DNA from: Hydractinia symbiolongicarpus
Lineage: Eukaryota; Cnidaria; Hydrozoa; Anthoathecata; Hydractiniidae
Reading direction: 5' to 3'
NCBI RefSeq assembly: GCF_029227915.1
Contig: NC_079880.1
Coordinates: 27,957,501-28,021,500 of the forward strand
DNA length: 64,000 nucleotides
Shown piece after piece: positions 33,584 to 46,935 of this stretch. Each line of letters opens with the position of its first letter. Position 1 is the first letter of the stretch. A model generated the notes under the pieces. It had not been told where the DNA came from. It searched no databases and was given only the letters and a program-made list of their open reading frames with translations. The position numbers and the translations under genes are program-made.

Positions 33584-35578
33584 AATGAGTTTACTCCCTG
33601 GGTACTTTCTTTGTATACTTTTGACTATACGGGCCGAGTCCGGGGTTTACGGGAAATGGCGGGTTTTCGTTTGCCGGCGATTAAACTTCTTTTATTCAGC
33701 GTCTGATCAAAAATGAAAACATTTTTGAAAACTACAAGTCTCAAGCGTTTTAGTGGTGAAAAGATAATTTAAAAAATCGTTTTGGAAATGAGTTTACTCA
33801 CAGGGTACTTTCTTTGTATACATTCGACTATACAGGCCAAGCCCGGGATTTACGGGAAATCGCGGGTTTTGTTTTGCCGGCGATTAAACCACTTTCATTA
33901 ATCGTCTCATCAAAAATGAAAACATTTCTAAAAACTACAAGTCTCATGCGTTTTAGTGGTGAAATAATAATTTAAAAAATCGTTCGGGAAATGAGTTTAC
34001 TCCCTGGGTACTTTCTTTGTATACTTTTGACTATACAGGCCAATCCCGGGATTTACGGGAAATCGCGGGTTTTCGTTTGCCGGCGATTAAACTTCTTTTA
34101 TTCAGCGTCTCATCAAAAATGAAAACATTTTTAAAAACTACAAGTCTCATGGGCTTTAGTGGTGAAAAAATAATTTAAAAAATCGTTCTGGAAATGAGTT
34201 TACACCCTGGGTACTTTCTTTGTATACTTTTCACTATACGGGCCGAGACCGGGATTTACGGGATATCGCAGGTTTTCGTTTGCCGGCGATTAAACTTCTT
34301 TTATTCAGCGTCTCATCAAAAATGAAAACATTTTTGAAAACTACAAGTCTCAAGCGTTTTAGTGGTGAAAAAATAATTTAAAAAATCGTTTTGAAAATGA
34401 GTTTACTCACAGGGTACTTTCTTTGTATACATTCGACTATACGGGCCAAGCCCGGGATTTACGGGAAATGGCGGGTTTTCGTTTGCCGGCGATTAAACTT
34501 CTTTTATTCAGCGTCTCATCAAAAATGAAAACATTTTTAAAAACTACAAGTCTCATGGGCTTTAGTGGTGAAGTAATAATTTAAAAAATCGTTCGGGAAA
34601 TGAGTTTACTCCGTGCGTACATTCTTTATATACTTTTGACTATACTGGCCAAGCCCGGGATTTACGGGAAATCGCGGGTTTTCGATTGCCGGCGATTAAA
34701 CTTCTTTTATTCAGGGTCTCATCAAAAATGAAAACATTTTTAAAAACTACAAGTCTTGTGCGTTTTAGTGGTGAAAAAATAATTTAAAAAATCGTTCTGG
34801 AAATGAGTTTACTCACAGGGTACTTTCTTTGTATACATTCGACTATACGGCCAAGCCCGGGATTTACGGAAAATCGCGTGTTTTCGTTTGCCGGCGATTA
34901 AACCCCTTTTATTAAGCGTCTCATCAAAAATGAAAACATTTTTGAAAACTACAAGTTTAAGCTTGTAGTGGTGAAAAAATAATTTAAAAAATCGTTCGGA
35001 AAATGAGTTTACTCCCTGGGTACTTTCTTTGTATACTTTTGACTATACGGGCCGAGTCCGGGGTTTGCGGGAAATGGCGGGTTTTAGTTTGCCGGCGATT
35101 AAACTTCTTTTATTCAGCGTCTCATCAAAAATGAAAACATTTTTGAAAACTACAAGTCTCATGCGTTTTAGTTGTGAAAAAATAATTTAAAAAATCGTTC
35201 GGGAAATGAGTTTACTCCCTGGGTACTTTCTTTGTATACCTTTGACTATGCGAGCCGAGTCCGTGGTTTACGGGAAATGGCGGGTTTTTGTTTGCCGGCG
35301 ATTAAACTTCTTTTATTCAGCGTCTGATCAAAAAAAAAAACATTTCTGAAAACTACAAGTCTCATGCGTTTTAGTAGTAAAAAAATAATTTAAAAAGTCG
35401 TTCGGGAAATGAGTTTACTCACTGGGTACTTTCTTTGTATACTTTTCACTATACGGGCCGAGAACGGGATTTTCGGGAAATCGCAGGTTTTCGTTTGCCG
35501 GCGATTAAACTTCTTTTATTCAGCGTCTCATCAAAAATGAAAACATTTTTGAAAACTACAAGTCTCATGCGTTTTAGT
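33351..35578 (+). repeat. 2,228-bp (11-monomer) HOR, first copy
   Basis: Markers move by 2,228 bp into the next copy: hairpin 33530 to 35758, and the CCGTGCGTACATTC E-type entry 34611 to 36839. Eleven monomers at 203 bp less five single-base losses give this length. It contains the first E monomer of the window. Near 35,330 an A-run of 11 is one base longer than in copy 2, so the offset drops to 2,227 after it. Confidence 0.88.
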
Positions 35579-37795
35579 GCTGAAAAAATAATTTAAAAAA
35601 TCGTTCTGGAAATGAGTTTACTCACAGGGTACTTTCTTTGTATACATTCGACTATACGGCCAAGCCCGGGATTTACGGGAAATCGCGGGTTTTCCTTTGC
35701 CGGCGATTAAACCTTTTTGATTAAGCGTCTCATCAAAAATGAAAACATTTTTGAAATCTACAAGTCTTAAGCTTGTAGTGGTGAAAAAATAATTTAAAAA
35801 ATCGTTCGGAAAATGAGTTTACTCCCTGGGTACTTTCTTTGTATACTTTTGACTATACGGGCCGAGTCCGGGGTTTACGGGAAATGGCGGGTTTTCGTTT
35901 GCCGGCGATTAAACTTCTTTTATTCAGCGTCTGATCAAAAATGAAAACATTTTTGAAAACTACAAGTCTCAAGCGTTTTAGTGGTGAAAAGATAATTTAA
36001 AAAATCGTTTTGGAAATGAGTTTACTCACAGGGTACTTTCTTTGTATACATTCGACTATACAGGCCAAGCCCGGGATTTACGGGAAATCGCGGGTTTTGT
36101 TTTGCCGGCGATTAAACCACTTTCATTAATCGTCTCATCAAAAATGAAAACATTTCTAAAAACTACAAGTCTCATGCGTTTTAGTGGTGAAATAATAATT
36201 TAAAAAATCGTTCGGGAAATGAGTTTACTCCCTGGGTACTTTCTTTGTATACTTTTGACTATACAGGCCAATCCCGGGATTTACGGGAAATCGCGGGTTT
36301 TCGTTTGCCGGCGATTAAACTTCTTTTATTCAGCGTCTCATCAAAAATGAAAACATTTTTAAAAACTACAAGTCTCATGGGCTTTAGTGGTGAAAAAATA
36401 ATTTAAAAAATCGTTCTGGAAATAAGTTTACACCCTGGGTACTTTCTTTGTATACTTTTCACTATACTGGCGGAGACCGGGATTTACGGGATATCGCAGG
36501 TTTTCGTTTGCCGGCGATTAAACTTCTTTTATTCAGCGTCTCATCAAAAATGAAAACAATTTTGAAAACTACAAGTCTCAAGCGTTTTAGTGGTGAAAAA
36601 ATAATTTAAAAAATCGTTTTGAAAATGAGTTTACTCACAGGGTACTTTCTTTGTATACATTCGACCATACGGGCCAAGCCCGGGATTTACGGGAAATGGC
36701 GGGTTTTCGTTTGCCGGCGATTAAACTTCTTTTATTCAGCGTCTCATCAAAAATGAAAACATTTTTAAAAACTACAAGTCTCATGGGCTTTAGTGGTGAA
36801 GTAATAATTTAAAATATCGTTCGGGAAATGAGTTTACTCCGTGCGTACATTCTTTATATACTTTTGACTATACTGGCCAAGCCCGGGATTTACGGGAAAT
36901 CGCGGGTTTTCGATTGCCGGCGATTAAACTTCTTTTATTCAGGGTCTCATCAAAAATGAAAACATTTTTAAAAACTACAAGTCTTGTGCGTTTTAGTGGT
37001 GAAAAAATAATTTAAAAAATCGTTCTGGAAATGAGTTTACTCACAGGGTACTTTCTTTGTATACATTCGACTATACGGCCAAGCCCGGGATTTACGGAAA
37101 ATCGCGTGTTTTCGTTTGCCAGCGATTAAACCCCTTTTATTAAGCGTCTCATCAAAAATGAAAACATTTTTGAAAACTACAAGTTTAAGCTTGTAGCGGT
37201 GAAAAAATAATTTAAAAAATCGTTCGGAAAATGAGTTTACTCCCTGGGTACTTTCTTTGTATACTTTTGACTATACGGGCCGAGTCCGGGGTTTGCGGGA
37301 AATGGCGGGTTTTAGTTTGCCGGCGATTAAACTTCTTTTATTCAGCGTCTCATCAAAAATGAAAACATTTTTGAAAACTACAAGTCTCATGCGTTTTAGT
37401 TGTGAAAAAATAATTTAAAAAATCGTTCGGGAAATGAGTTTACTCCCTGGGTACTTTCTTTGTATACCTTTGACTATGCGAGCCGAGTCCGTGGTTTACG
37501 GGAAATGGCGGGTTTTTGTTTGCCGGCGATTAAACTTCTTTTATTCAGCGTCTGATCAAAAAAAAAACATTTCTGAAAACTACAAGTCTCATGCGTTTTA
37601 GTGGTAAAAAAATAATTTAAAAAGTCGTTCGGGAAATGAGTTTACTCACTGGGTACTTTCTTTGTATACTTTTCACTATACGGGCCGAGAACGGGATTTT
37701 CGGGAAATCGCAGGTTTTCGTTTGCCGGCGATTAAACTTCTTTTATTCAGCGTCTCATCAAAAATGAAAATATTTTTGAAAACTACAAGTCTCAT
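35579..37795 (+). repeat. 2,228-bp (11-monomer) HOR, second copy
   Basis: Adjacent tandem copy, starting at the same TAGTGCTGAAAAAATAAT point. Differences include ACTATACTGGCGGAGACC (36,471), ATTTAAAATATCG (36,808) and GTAGCGGTG (37,193). Its 3' half, from about 36,905, is also the left member of the 5,470-bp pair. Confidence 0.87.
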
Positions 37796-39618
37796 GCGTT
37801 TTGGTGGTGAAAAAATAATTTAAAAAATCGTTCGGGAAATGAGTTTACTCCCTGGGTACTTTCTTTGTATACTTTTGACTATGCGGGCCGAGTCCGGGGT
37901 TTACGGGAAATGGCGGGTTTTCTTTTGCCGGCGATTAAACTTCTTTTATTCAGCGTCTGATCAAAAATGAAAACATATTTGAAAACTACAAGTCTCAAGC
38001 GTTTTAGTGGTGAAAATATAATTTAAAAAGTCGTTTTGAAAATGAGTTTACTCACAGGGTACTTTCTTTGTATACATTCGAATATACGGGCCAAGCCCGG
38101 GATTTACGGGAAATCGTGGGTTTTCGTTTGCCGGCGATTAAACCACTTTCATTAAGCGTCTCAACAAAAATGAAAACATTTCTGAAAACTACAAGTCTCA
38201 TGCGTTTTAGCGGTGAAAAAATAATTTAAAAAGTCGTTCGGGAAATGAGTTTACTCACTGGGTACTTTCTTTGTATACTTTTGACTATACGGGCCGAGTC
38301 CGGGATTTACGGGAAATGGCGGGTTTTCGTTTGCCGGCGATTACACTTCTTTTATTCAGCGTCTCATCAAAAATGAAAACATTTTTAAAAACTACAAGTC
38401 TCATGGGCTTTAGTGGTGAAGTAATAATTTAAAAAATTATTTGGGAAATGAGTTTACTCCCTGGGTACTTTCCTTGTATACTTTTGACTATACGGGCCGA
38501 GTCCGGGATTTACGGGAAATCGCAGGTTTTCGTTTGCCGGCGATTAAACTTCTTTTATTCAGCGTCTCATCAAAAATGAGAACATTTTTGAAAACTGCAA
38601 GTCTCATGAGTTTTAGTGGTGAAAAAATAATTTAAAAAATCGTTCGGGAAATGAATTTACTCTCTGCGTACTTTCTTTATATATTTTTGACTATATTGGC
38701 CAAGCCCGGGATTTACGGGAAATCGCGGGTTTTCGATTGCCGGCGATTAAACTTCTTTTATTCAGCGTCTCATCAAAAATGAAAACATTTTTAAAAACTA
38801 CAAGTCTTATGCGTTTTAGTGGTGAAAAAATAATTTAAAAAATTGTTCTGGAAATGAGTTTACTCACAGGGTACTTTCTTTGTATACATTCGACTATACG
38901 GCCAAGCCCGGGATTTACGGGAAATCGCGGGTTTTCGTTTGCCGGCGATTAAACCTCTTTCATTAAGCGTCTCATCAAAAATAAAAACATTTTTGAAAAC
39001 TACAAGTCTCAAGCTTGTAGTGGTAAAAAAATAATTTAAAAAATCGTTCGGAAAATGAGTTTACTCCCTGGGTACTTTCTTTGTATACTTTTGACTATAC
39101 GGGCCGAGTCCGGGATTTAAGGGAAATGGCGGGTTTTAGTTTGCCGGCGATTAAACTTCTTTTATTCAGCGTCTTATCAAAAATGAAAACATTTTTGAAA
39201 ACTACAAGTCTCATGCGTTTTAGTGGTGAAAAAATAATTTACAAAATCGTTCGGGAAATGAGTTTACTCCCTGGGTACTTTCTTTGTATACCTTTGACTA
39301 TGCGGGCCGAGTCCGGGGCTTATGGGAAATGGCGGGTTTTTGTTTGCCGGCGATTAAACTTCTTTTATTCAGCGTCTGATCAAGAAAGAAAACATTTTTG
39401 AAAACTACAAGTCTCAAGCGTTTTAGTGGTGAAAAGATAATTTAAGAAATCGTTTTGGAAATGAGTTTACTCACAGGGTACTTTCTTTGTATACATTCGA
39501 CTATACAGGCCAAGCCTGGGATTTACGGGAAATCGCGGGTTTTGTTTTGCCAGCGATTAAACCACTTTCATTAATCGTCTCATCAAAAATGAAAACATTT
39601 CTGAAAACTACAAGTCTC
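36905..39618 (+). repeat. 5,470-bp offset duplication, left copy
   Basis: The segment recurs at about 42,375-45,088. Anchors are hairpins 37177 to 42646 and 39000 to 44470, TTCGAATATACGGG near 38,089 to 43,559, and TTTTGGTGGTG near 37,799 to 43,269. It overlaps the end of the 2,228-bp HOR. Between the two copies lies the six-monomer amplification. Confidence 0.84.
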
Positions 39619-39728
39619 AAGCGTTTTAGTGGTGAAAATATAATTTAAAAAGTCGTTCGGGAAATGAGTTTACTCCGTGCGTACATTCTTTATATGCTTT
39701 TGACTATACTGGCCAAGCCCGGGATTTA
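39619..39728 (+). repeat. Short link into the six-monomer HOR
   Basis: Half a monomer. The E-type entry CCGTGCGTACATTC with TTTATATGC at 39,675 runs into CCGGGATTTACGGGAAATGGCGG, an E-to-B class switch. Confidence 0.7.
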
Positions 39729-40943
39729 CGGGAAATGGCGGGTTTTAGTTTGCCGGCGATTAAACTTCTTTTATTCAGCGTCTCATCAAAAATGAAAACA
39801 TTTTTGAAAACTACAAGTCTCATGCGTTTTAGTTGTGAAAAAATAATTTAAAAAATCGTTCGGGAAATGAGTTTACTCCCTGGGTACTTTCTTTGTATAC
39901 CTTTGACTATGCGGGTTGAGTCCGTGGTTTACGGGAAATGGCGGGTTTTTGTTTGCCGGCGATTAAACTTCTTTTATTCAGCGTCTGATCAAAAAAGAAA
40001 ACATTTCTGAAAACTACAAGTCTCATGCGTTTTAGTGGTAAAAAAATAATTTAAAAAGTCGTTCGGGAAATGAGTTTACTCACTGGGTACTTTCTTTGTA
40101 TACTTTTCATTATACGGGCCGAGACCGGGATTTTCGGGAAATCGCAGGTTTTCGTTTGCCGGCGATTAAACTTCTTTTATTCAGCGTCTCATCAAAAATG
40201 AAAACATTTTTGAAAACTACAAGTCTCATGCGTTTTGGTGGTGAAAAAATAATTTAAAAAATCGTTCGGGAAATGAGTTTACTCCCTGGGTACTTTCTTT
40301 GTATACTTTTGACTATGCGGGCCGAGTCCGGGGTTTACGGGAAATGGCGGGTTTTCTTTTGCCGGCGATTAAACTTCTTTTATTCAGCGTCTCATCAAAA
40401 ATGAAAACATTTTTGAAAACTACAAGTCTCAAGCGTTTTAGTGGTGAAAATATAATTTAAAAAGTCGTTCGGGAAATGAGTTTACTCCGTGCGTACATTC
40501 TTTATATACTTTTGACTATACTGGCCAAGCCCGGGATTTACGGGAAATCGCGGGTTTTCGATTGCCGGCGATTAAACTTCTTTTATTCAGGGTCTCATCA
40601 AAAATGAAAACATTTTTAAAAACTACAAGTCTTATGCGTTTTAGTGGTGAAAAAATAATTTAAAAAATCGTTCTGGAAATGACTTTACTCACAGGGTACT
40701 TTCTTTGTATACATTCGACTATACGGCCAAGCCCGGGATTTACGGGAAATCGCGTGTTTTCGTTTGCCGGCGATTAAACCCCTTTTATTAAGCGTCTCAT
40801 CAAAAATGAAAACATTTTTGAAAACTACAAGTTTAAGCTTGTAGTGATGATAAAATAATTTAAAAAATCGTTCGGAAAATGAGTTTACTCCCTGGGTACT
40901 TTCTTTGTATACTTTTGACTATACGGGCCGAGTCCGGGGTTTG
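39729..40943 (+). repeat. 1,215-bp (6-monomer) HOR, first copy
   Basis: B, C, B with TTTTCATTATACGGG, B with TTTTGGTGGTG, E and H monomers. The E entry at 40,487 and hairpin at 40825 recur 1,215 bp later at 41,702 and 42040. Six monomers less three bases give the length. Confidence 0.87.
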
Positions 40944-42158
40944 CGGGAAATGGCGAGTTTTAGTTTACCGGCGATTAAACTTCTTTTATTCAGCGTCTCA
41001 TCAAAAATGAAAACATTTTTGAAAACTACAAGTCTCATGCGTTTTAGTTGTGAAAAAATAATTTAAAAAATCGTTCGGGAAATGAGTTTACTCCCTGGGT
41101 ACTTTCTTTGTATACCTTTGACTATGCGGGTTGAGTCCGTGGTTTACGGGAAATGGCGGGTTTTTGTTTGCCGGCGATTAAACGTCTTTTATTCAGCGTC
41201 TGATCAAAAAAGAAAACATTTCTGAAAACTACAAGTCTCATGCGTTTTAGTGGTAAAAAAATAATTTAAAAAGTCGTTCGGGAAATGAGTTTACTCACTG
41301 GGTACTTTCTTTGTATACTTTTCATTATACGGGCCGAGACCGGGATTTTCGGGAAATCGCAGGTTTTCGTTTGCCGGCGATTAAACTTCTTTTATTCAGC
41401 GTCTCATCAAAAATGAAAACATTTTTGAAAACTACAAGTCTCATGCGTTTTGGTGGTGAAAAAATAATTTAAAAAATCGTTCGGGAAATGAGTTTACTCC
41501 CTGGGTACTTTCTTTGTATACTTTTGACTATGCGGGCCGAGTCCGGGGTTTACGGGAAATGGCGGGTTTTCTTTTGCCGGCGATTAAACTTCTTTTATTC
41601 AGCGTCTCATCAAAAATGAAAACATTTTTGAAAACTACAAGTCTCAAGCGTTTTAGTGGTGAAAATATAATTTAAAAAGTCGTTCGGGAAATGAGTTTAC
41701 TCCGTGCGTACATTCTTTATATACTTTTGACTATACTGGCCAAGCCCGGGATTTACTGGAAATCGCGGGTTTTCGATTGCCGGCGATTAAACTTCTTTTA
41801 TTCAGGGTCTCATCAAAAATGAAAACATTTTTAAAAACTACAAGTCTTATGCGTTTTAGTGGTGAAAAAATAATTTAAAAAATCGTTCTGGAAATGACTT
41901 TACTCACAGGGTACATTCTTTGTATACATTCGACTATACGGCCAAGCCCGGGATTTACGGGAAATCGCGTGTTTTCGATTGCCGGCGATTAAACCCCTTT
42001 TATTAAGCGTCTCATCAAAAATGAAAACATTTTTGAAAACTACAAGTTTAAGCTTGTAGTGATGAAAAAATAATTTAAAAAATCGTTCGGAAAATGAGTT
42101 TACTCCCTGGGTACTTTCTTTGTATACTTTTGACTATACGGGCCGAGTCCGGGGTTTG
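40944..42158 (+). repeat. 1,215-bp (6-monomer) HOR, second copy
   Basis: Tandem copy of the previous unit with a few changes (GGCGAGTTTTAGTTTACC near 40,955, AAACGTCTTTTATT near 41,182, GATTTACTGGAAATC near 41,751). It is followed by the start of a third copy. Confidence 0.87.
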
Positions 42159-42374
42159 CGGGAAATGGCGGGTTTTAGTTTGCCGGCGATTAAACTTCTT
42201 CTATTCAGCGTCTCATCAAAAATGAAAACATTTTTGAAAACTACAAGTCTCATGCGTTTTAGTTGTGAAAAAATAATTTAAAAAATCGTTCGGGAAATGA
42301 GTTTACTCCCTGGGTACTTTCTTTGTATACCTTTGACTATGCGGGCCGAGTCCGTGGTTTACGGGAAATGGCGG
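42159..42374 (+). repeat. 1,215-bp HOR, third copy, broken off after one monomer
   Basis: It matches the start of copies 1 and 2 up to about 42,374. GGAAATGGCGGGTTTTCGATTGCC then shows a B monomer switching into an E monomer. The sequence beyond also matches 41,776 onward at an offset of 606 bp, so three monomers were skipped at this join. Confidence 0.8.
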
Positions 42375-45088
42375 GTTTTCGATTGCCGGCGATTAAACTT
42401 CTTTTATTCAGGGTCTCATCAAAAATGAAAACATTTTTAAAAACTACAAGTCTTATGCGTTTTAGTGGTGAAAAAATAATTTAAAAAATCGTTCTGGAAA
42501 TGACTTTACTCACAGGGTACTTTCTTTGTATACATTCGACTATACGGCCAAGCCCGGGATTTACGGGAAATCGCGTGTTTTCGTTTGCCGGCGATTAAAC
42601 CCCTTTTATTAAGCGTCTCATCAAAAATGAAAACATTTTTGAAAACTACAAGTTTAAGCTTGTAGTGATGAAAAAATAATTTAAAAAATCGTTCGGAAAA
42701 TGAGTTTACTCCCTGGGTACTTTCTTTGTATACTTTTGACTATACGGGCCGAGTCCGGGGTTTGCGGGAAATGGCGGGTTTTAGTTTGCCGGCGATTAAA
42801 CTTCTTTTATTCAGCGTCTCATCAAAAATGAAAACATTTTTGAAAACTACAAGTCTCATGCGTTTTAGTTGTGAAAAAATAATTTAAAAAATCGTTCGGG
42901 AAATGAGTTTACTCCCTGGGTACTTTCTTTGTATACCTTTGACTATGCGGGCCGAGTCCGTGGTTTACGGGAAATGGCGGGTTTTTGTTTGCCGGCGATT
43001 AAACTTCTTTTATTCAGCGTCTGATCAAAAAAGAAAACATTTCTGAAAACTACAAGTCTCATGCGTTTTAGTGGTAAAAAAATAATTTAAAAAGTCGTTC
43101 GGGAAATGAGTTTACTCACTGGGTACTTTCTTTGTATACTTTTCACTATACGGGCCGAGACCGGGATTTTCGGGAAATCGCAGGTTTTCGTTTGCCGGCG
43201 ATTAAACTTCTTTTATTCAGCGTCTCATCAAAAATGAAAACATTTTTGAAAACTACAAGTCTCATGCGTTTTGGTGGTGAAAAAATAATTTAAAAAATCG
43301 TTCGGGAAATGAGTTTACTCCCTGGGTACTTTCTTTGTATACTTTTGACTATGCGGGCCGAGTCCGGGGTTTACGGGAAATGGCGGGTTTTCTTTTGCCG
43401 GCGATTAAACTTCTTTTATTCAGCGTCTCATCAAAAATGAAAACATTTTTGAAAACTACAAGTCTCAAGCGTTTTAGTGGTGAAAATATAATTTAAAAAG
43501 TCGTTTTGAAAATGAGTTTACTCACAGGGTACTTTCTTTGTATACATTCGAATATACGGGCCAAGCCCGGGATTTACGGGAAATCGCGGGTTTTCGTTTG
43601 CCGGCGATTAAACCACTTTCATTAAGCGTCTCAACAAAAATGAAAACATTTCTGAAAACTACAAGTCTCATGCGTTTTAGCGGTGAAAAAATAATTTAAA
43701 AAGTCGTTCGGGAAATGAGTTTACTCACTGGGTACTTTCTTTGTATACTTTTGACTATACGGGCCGAGTCCGGGATTTACGGGAAATGGCGGGTTTTCGT
43801 TTGCCGGCGATTAAACTTCTTTTATTCAGCGTCTCATCAAAAATGAAAACATTTTTAAAAACTACAAGTCTCATGGGCTTTAGTGGTGAAGTAATAATTT
43901 AAAAAATCGTTTGGGAAATGAGTTTACTCCCTGGGTACTTTCCTTGTATACTTTTGACTATACGGGCCGAGTCCGGGATTTACGGGAAATCGCAGGTTTT
44001 CGTTTGCCGGCGATTAAACTTCTTTTATTTAGCGTCTCATCAAAAATGAGAACATTTTTGAAAACTACAAGTCTCATGAGTTTTAGTGGTGAAAATATAA
44101 TTTAAAAAATCGTTCGGGAAATGAGTTTACTCCCTGCGTACTTTCTTTATATATTTTTGACTATACTGGCCAAGCCCGGGATTTACGGGAAATCGCGGGT
44201 TTTCGATTGCCGGCGATTAAACTTCTTTTATTCAGCGTCTCATCAAAAATGAAAACATTTTTAAAAACTACAAGTCTTATGCGTTTTAGTGGTGAAAAAA
44301 TAATTTAAAAAATCGTTCTGGAAATGAGTTTACTCACAGGGTACTTTCTTTGTATACATTCGACTATACGGCCAAGCCCGGGATTTACGGGAAATCGCGG
44401 GTTTTCGTTTGCCGGCGATTAAACCTCTTTCATTAAGCGTCTCATCAAAAATAAAAACATTTTTGAAAACTACAAGTCTCAAGCTTGTAGTGGTAAAAAA
44501 ATAATTTAAAAAATCGTTTGGAAAATGAGTTTACTCCCTGGGTACTTTCTTTGTATACTTTTGACTATACGGGCCGAGTCCGGGGTTTAAGGGAAATGGC
44601 GGGTTTTAGTTTGCCGGCGATTAAACTTCTTTTATTCAGCGTCTCATCAAAAATAAAAACATTTTTGAAAACTACAAGTCTCATGCGTTTTAGTGGTGAA
44701 AAAATAATTTACAAAATCGTTCGGGAAATGAGTTTACTCCCTGGGTACTTTCTTTGTATACCTTTGACTATGCGGGCCGAGTCCGGGGTTTATGGGAAAT
44801 GGCGGGTTTTTGTTTGCCGGCGATTAAACTTCTTTTATTCAGCGTCTGATCAAGAAAGAAAACATTTTTGAAAACTACAAGTCTCAAGCGTTTTAGTGGT
44901 GAAAAGATAATTTAAAAAATCGTTTTGGAAATGAGTTTACTCACAGGGTACTTTCTTTGTATACATTCGACTATACAGGCCAAGCCTGGGATTTACGGGA
45001 AATCGCGGGTTTTGTTTTGCCAGCGATTAAACCACTTTCATTAATCGTCTCATCAAAAATGAAAACATTTCTGAAAACTACAAGTCTC
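42375..45088 (+). repeat. 5,470-bp offset duplication, right copy
   Basis: Right-hand partner of 36,905-39,618, retaining the same class order. Differences include TTGGCC near 38,697 against CTGGCC near 44,167, and a TTATTTAGCG variant at 44,027. It ends at about 45,088, where the left copy has CTCAAGCG and this copy CTCATGCG. Confidence 0.84.
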
Positions 45089-45170
45089 ATGCGTTTTAGT
45101 GGTGAAATAATAATTTAAAAAATGGTTCGGGAAATGAGTTTACTCCCTGGGTACTTTCTTTGTATACTTT

Positions 45171-45872
45171 TGACTATACAGGCCAATCCCGGGATTACGG
45201 GAAATCGCGGGTTTTCGTTTGCCGGCGATTAAACTTCTTTTATTCAGCGTCTCATCAAAAATGAAAACATTTTTAAAAACTACAAGTCTCAAGGGCTTTA
45301 GTGGTGAAAAAATAATTTAAAAAATCGTTCTGGAAATGAGTTTACACCCTGGGTACTTTCTTTGTATACTTCTCACTATACGGGCCGAGACCGGGATTTA
45401 CGGGAAATCGCAGGTTTTCGTTTGCCGGCGATTAAACTTCTTTTATTCAGCGTCTCATCAAAAATGAAAACATTTTTAAAAACTACAAGTCTCAAGCGTT
45501 TTAGTGGTGAAAAAATAATTTAAAAAATCGTTTTGAAAATGAGTTTACTCACAGGGTACTTTTTTTGTATACATTCGACTATACGGGCCAAGCCCGGGAT
45601 TTACGGGAAATGGCGGGTTTTCGTTTGCCGACGATTAAACTTCTTTTATTCAGCGTCTCATCAAAAATGAAAACATTTTTAAAAACTACAAGTCTCATAG
45701 GCTTTAGTGGTGAAGTAATAATTTAAAAAATCGTTCGGGAAATGAGTTTACTCCCTGCGTACTTTCTTTGTACACTTTTGACTATACGGGCCAATCCCGG
45801 GATTTTCGGGAAATCGCGGGTTTTCGATTGCCGGCGATTAAACTTCTTTTATTCAGCGTCTCATCAAAAATG
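45171..45872 (+). repeat. 1,014-bp offset duplication, copy 1
   Basis: The single-base loss GGGATTACGGGAAATCG at 45,191 recurs at 46,205, and the following monomers match at the same offset (AAGGGCTTTAGTGG, TTCACTATACGGG, GGGTACTTTTTTTG, CTGCGTACTTTCTTTGTACAC). It ends where the A-tract segment reads AAAATGAAAAC here but AAAATGAGAAC in copy 2. Confidence 0.83.
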
Positions 45873-46184
45873 AAAACATTTTTGAAAACTACAAGTCTCA
45901 TGGGCTTTAGTGGTGAAGTAATAATTTAAAAAATCGTTTGGGAAATGAGTTTAGTCCCTGGGTACTTTCCCTGTATACTTTTGACTATACGGGCCGAGTC
46001 CGGGATTTACGGGAAATCGCAGGTTTTCTTTTGCCGGCGATTAAACTTCTTTTATTCAGCGTCTCATCAAAAATGAGAACATTTTTAAAAACTACAAGTC
46101 TCATGCGTTTTAGTGGTGAAAAAATAATTTAAAAAATCGTTCGGGAAAGGAGTTTACTCCCTGCGTACTTTCTTTATATACTTT
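45873..46184 (+). repeat. Link between the 1,014-bp copies
   Basis: B monomer with TTTAGTCCCTGGGTACTTTCCCTG, then an E-like entry with GGAAAGGAG and TTTATATAC. No other content. Confidence 0.7.
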
Positions 46185-46886
46185 TGACTATACAGGCCAA
46201 TCCCGGGATTACGGGAAATCGCGGGTTTTCGTTTGCCGGCGATTAAACTTCTTTTATTCAGCGTCTCATCAAAAATGAAAACATTTTTAAAAACTACAAG
46301 TCTCAAGGGCTTTAGTGGTGAAAAAATAATTTAAAAAATCGTTCCGGAAATGAGTTTACACCCTGGGTACTTTCTTTGTATACTTTTCACTATACGGGCC
46401 GAGACCGGGATTTACGGGAAATCGCAGGTTTTCGTTTGCCGGCGATTAAACTTCTTTTATTCAGCGTCTCATCAAAAATGAAAACATTTTTAAAAACTAC
46501 AAGTCTCAAGCGTTTTAGTGGTGAAAAAATAATTTAAAAAATCGTTTTGAAAATGAGTTTACTCACAGGGTACTTTTTTTGTATACATTCGACTATACGG
46601 GCCAAGCCCGGGATTTACGGGAAATGGCGGGTTTTCGTTTGCCGGCGATTAAACTTCTTTCATTCAGCGTCTCATCAAAAATGAAAACATTTTTAAAAAC
46701 TACAAGTCTCATGGGCTTTAGTGGTGAAGTAATAATTTAAAAAATCGTTCGGGAAATGAGTTTACTCCCTGCGTACTTTCTTTGTACACTTTTGACTATA
46801 CGGGCCAATCCCGGAATTTACGGGAAATCGCGGGTTTTCGATTGCCGGCGATTAAACTTCTTTTATTCAGCGTCTCATCAAAAATG
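46185..46886 (+). repeat. 1,014-bp offset duplication, copy 2
   Basis: Repeats 45,171-45,872 with small changes, such as CGTTCCGGAAATG near 46,339 and GGAATTTACGGG near 46,812. Confidence 0.83.
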
Positions 46887-46935
46887 AGAACATTTTTGAA
46901 AACTACAAGTCTCATGCGTTTTAGTGGTGAAAAAA

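Noticed and set aside
40825-42665. The TTTAAG-loop hairpins as an independent second hairpin family
   Set aside because: They share the other H-type markers (ACGGCC and the shortened unit) and differ only by loss of one loop base, so they are a subclass of H.
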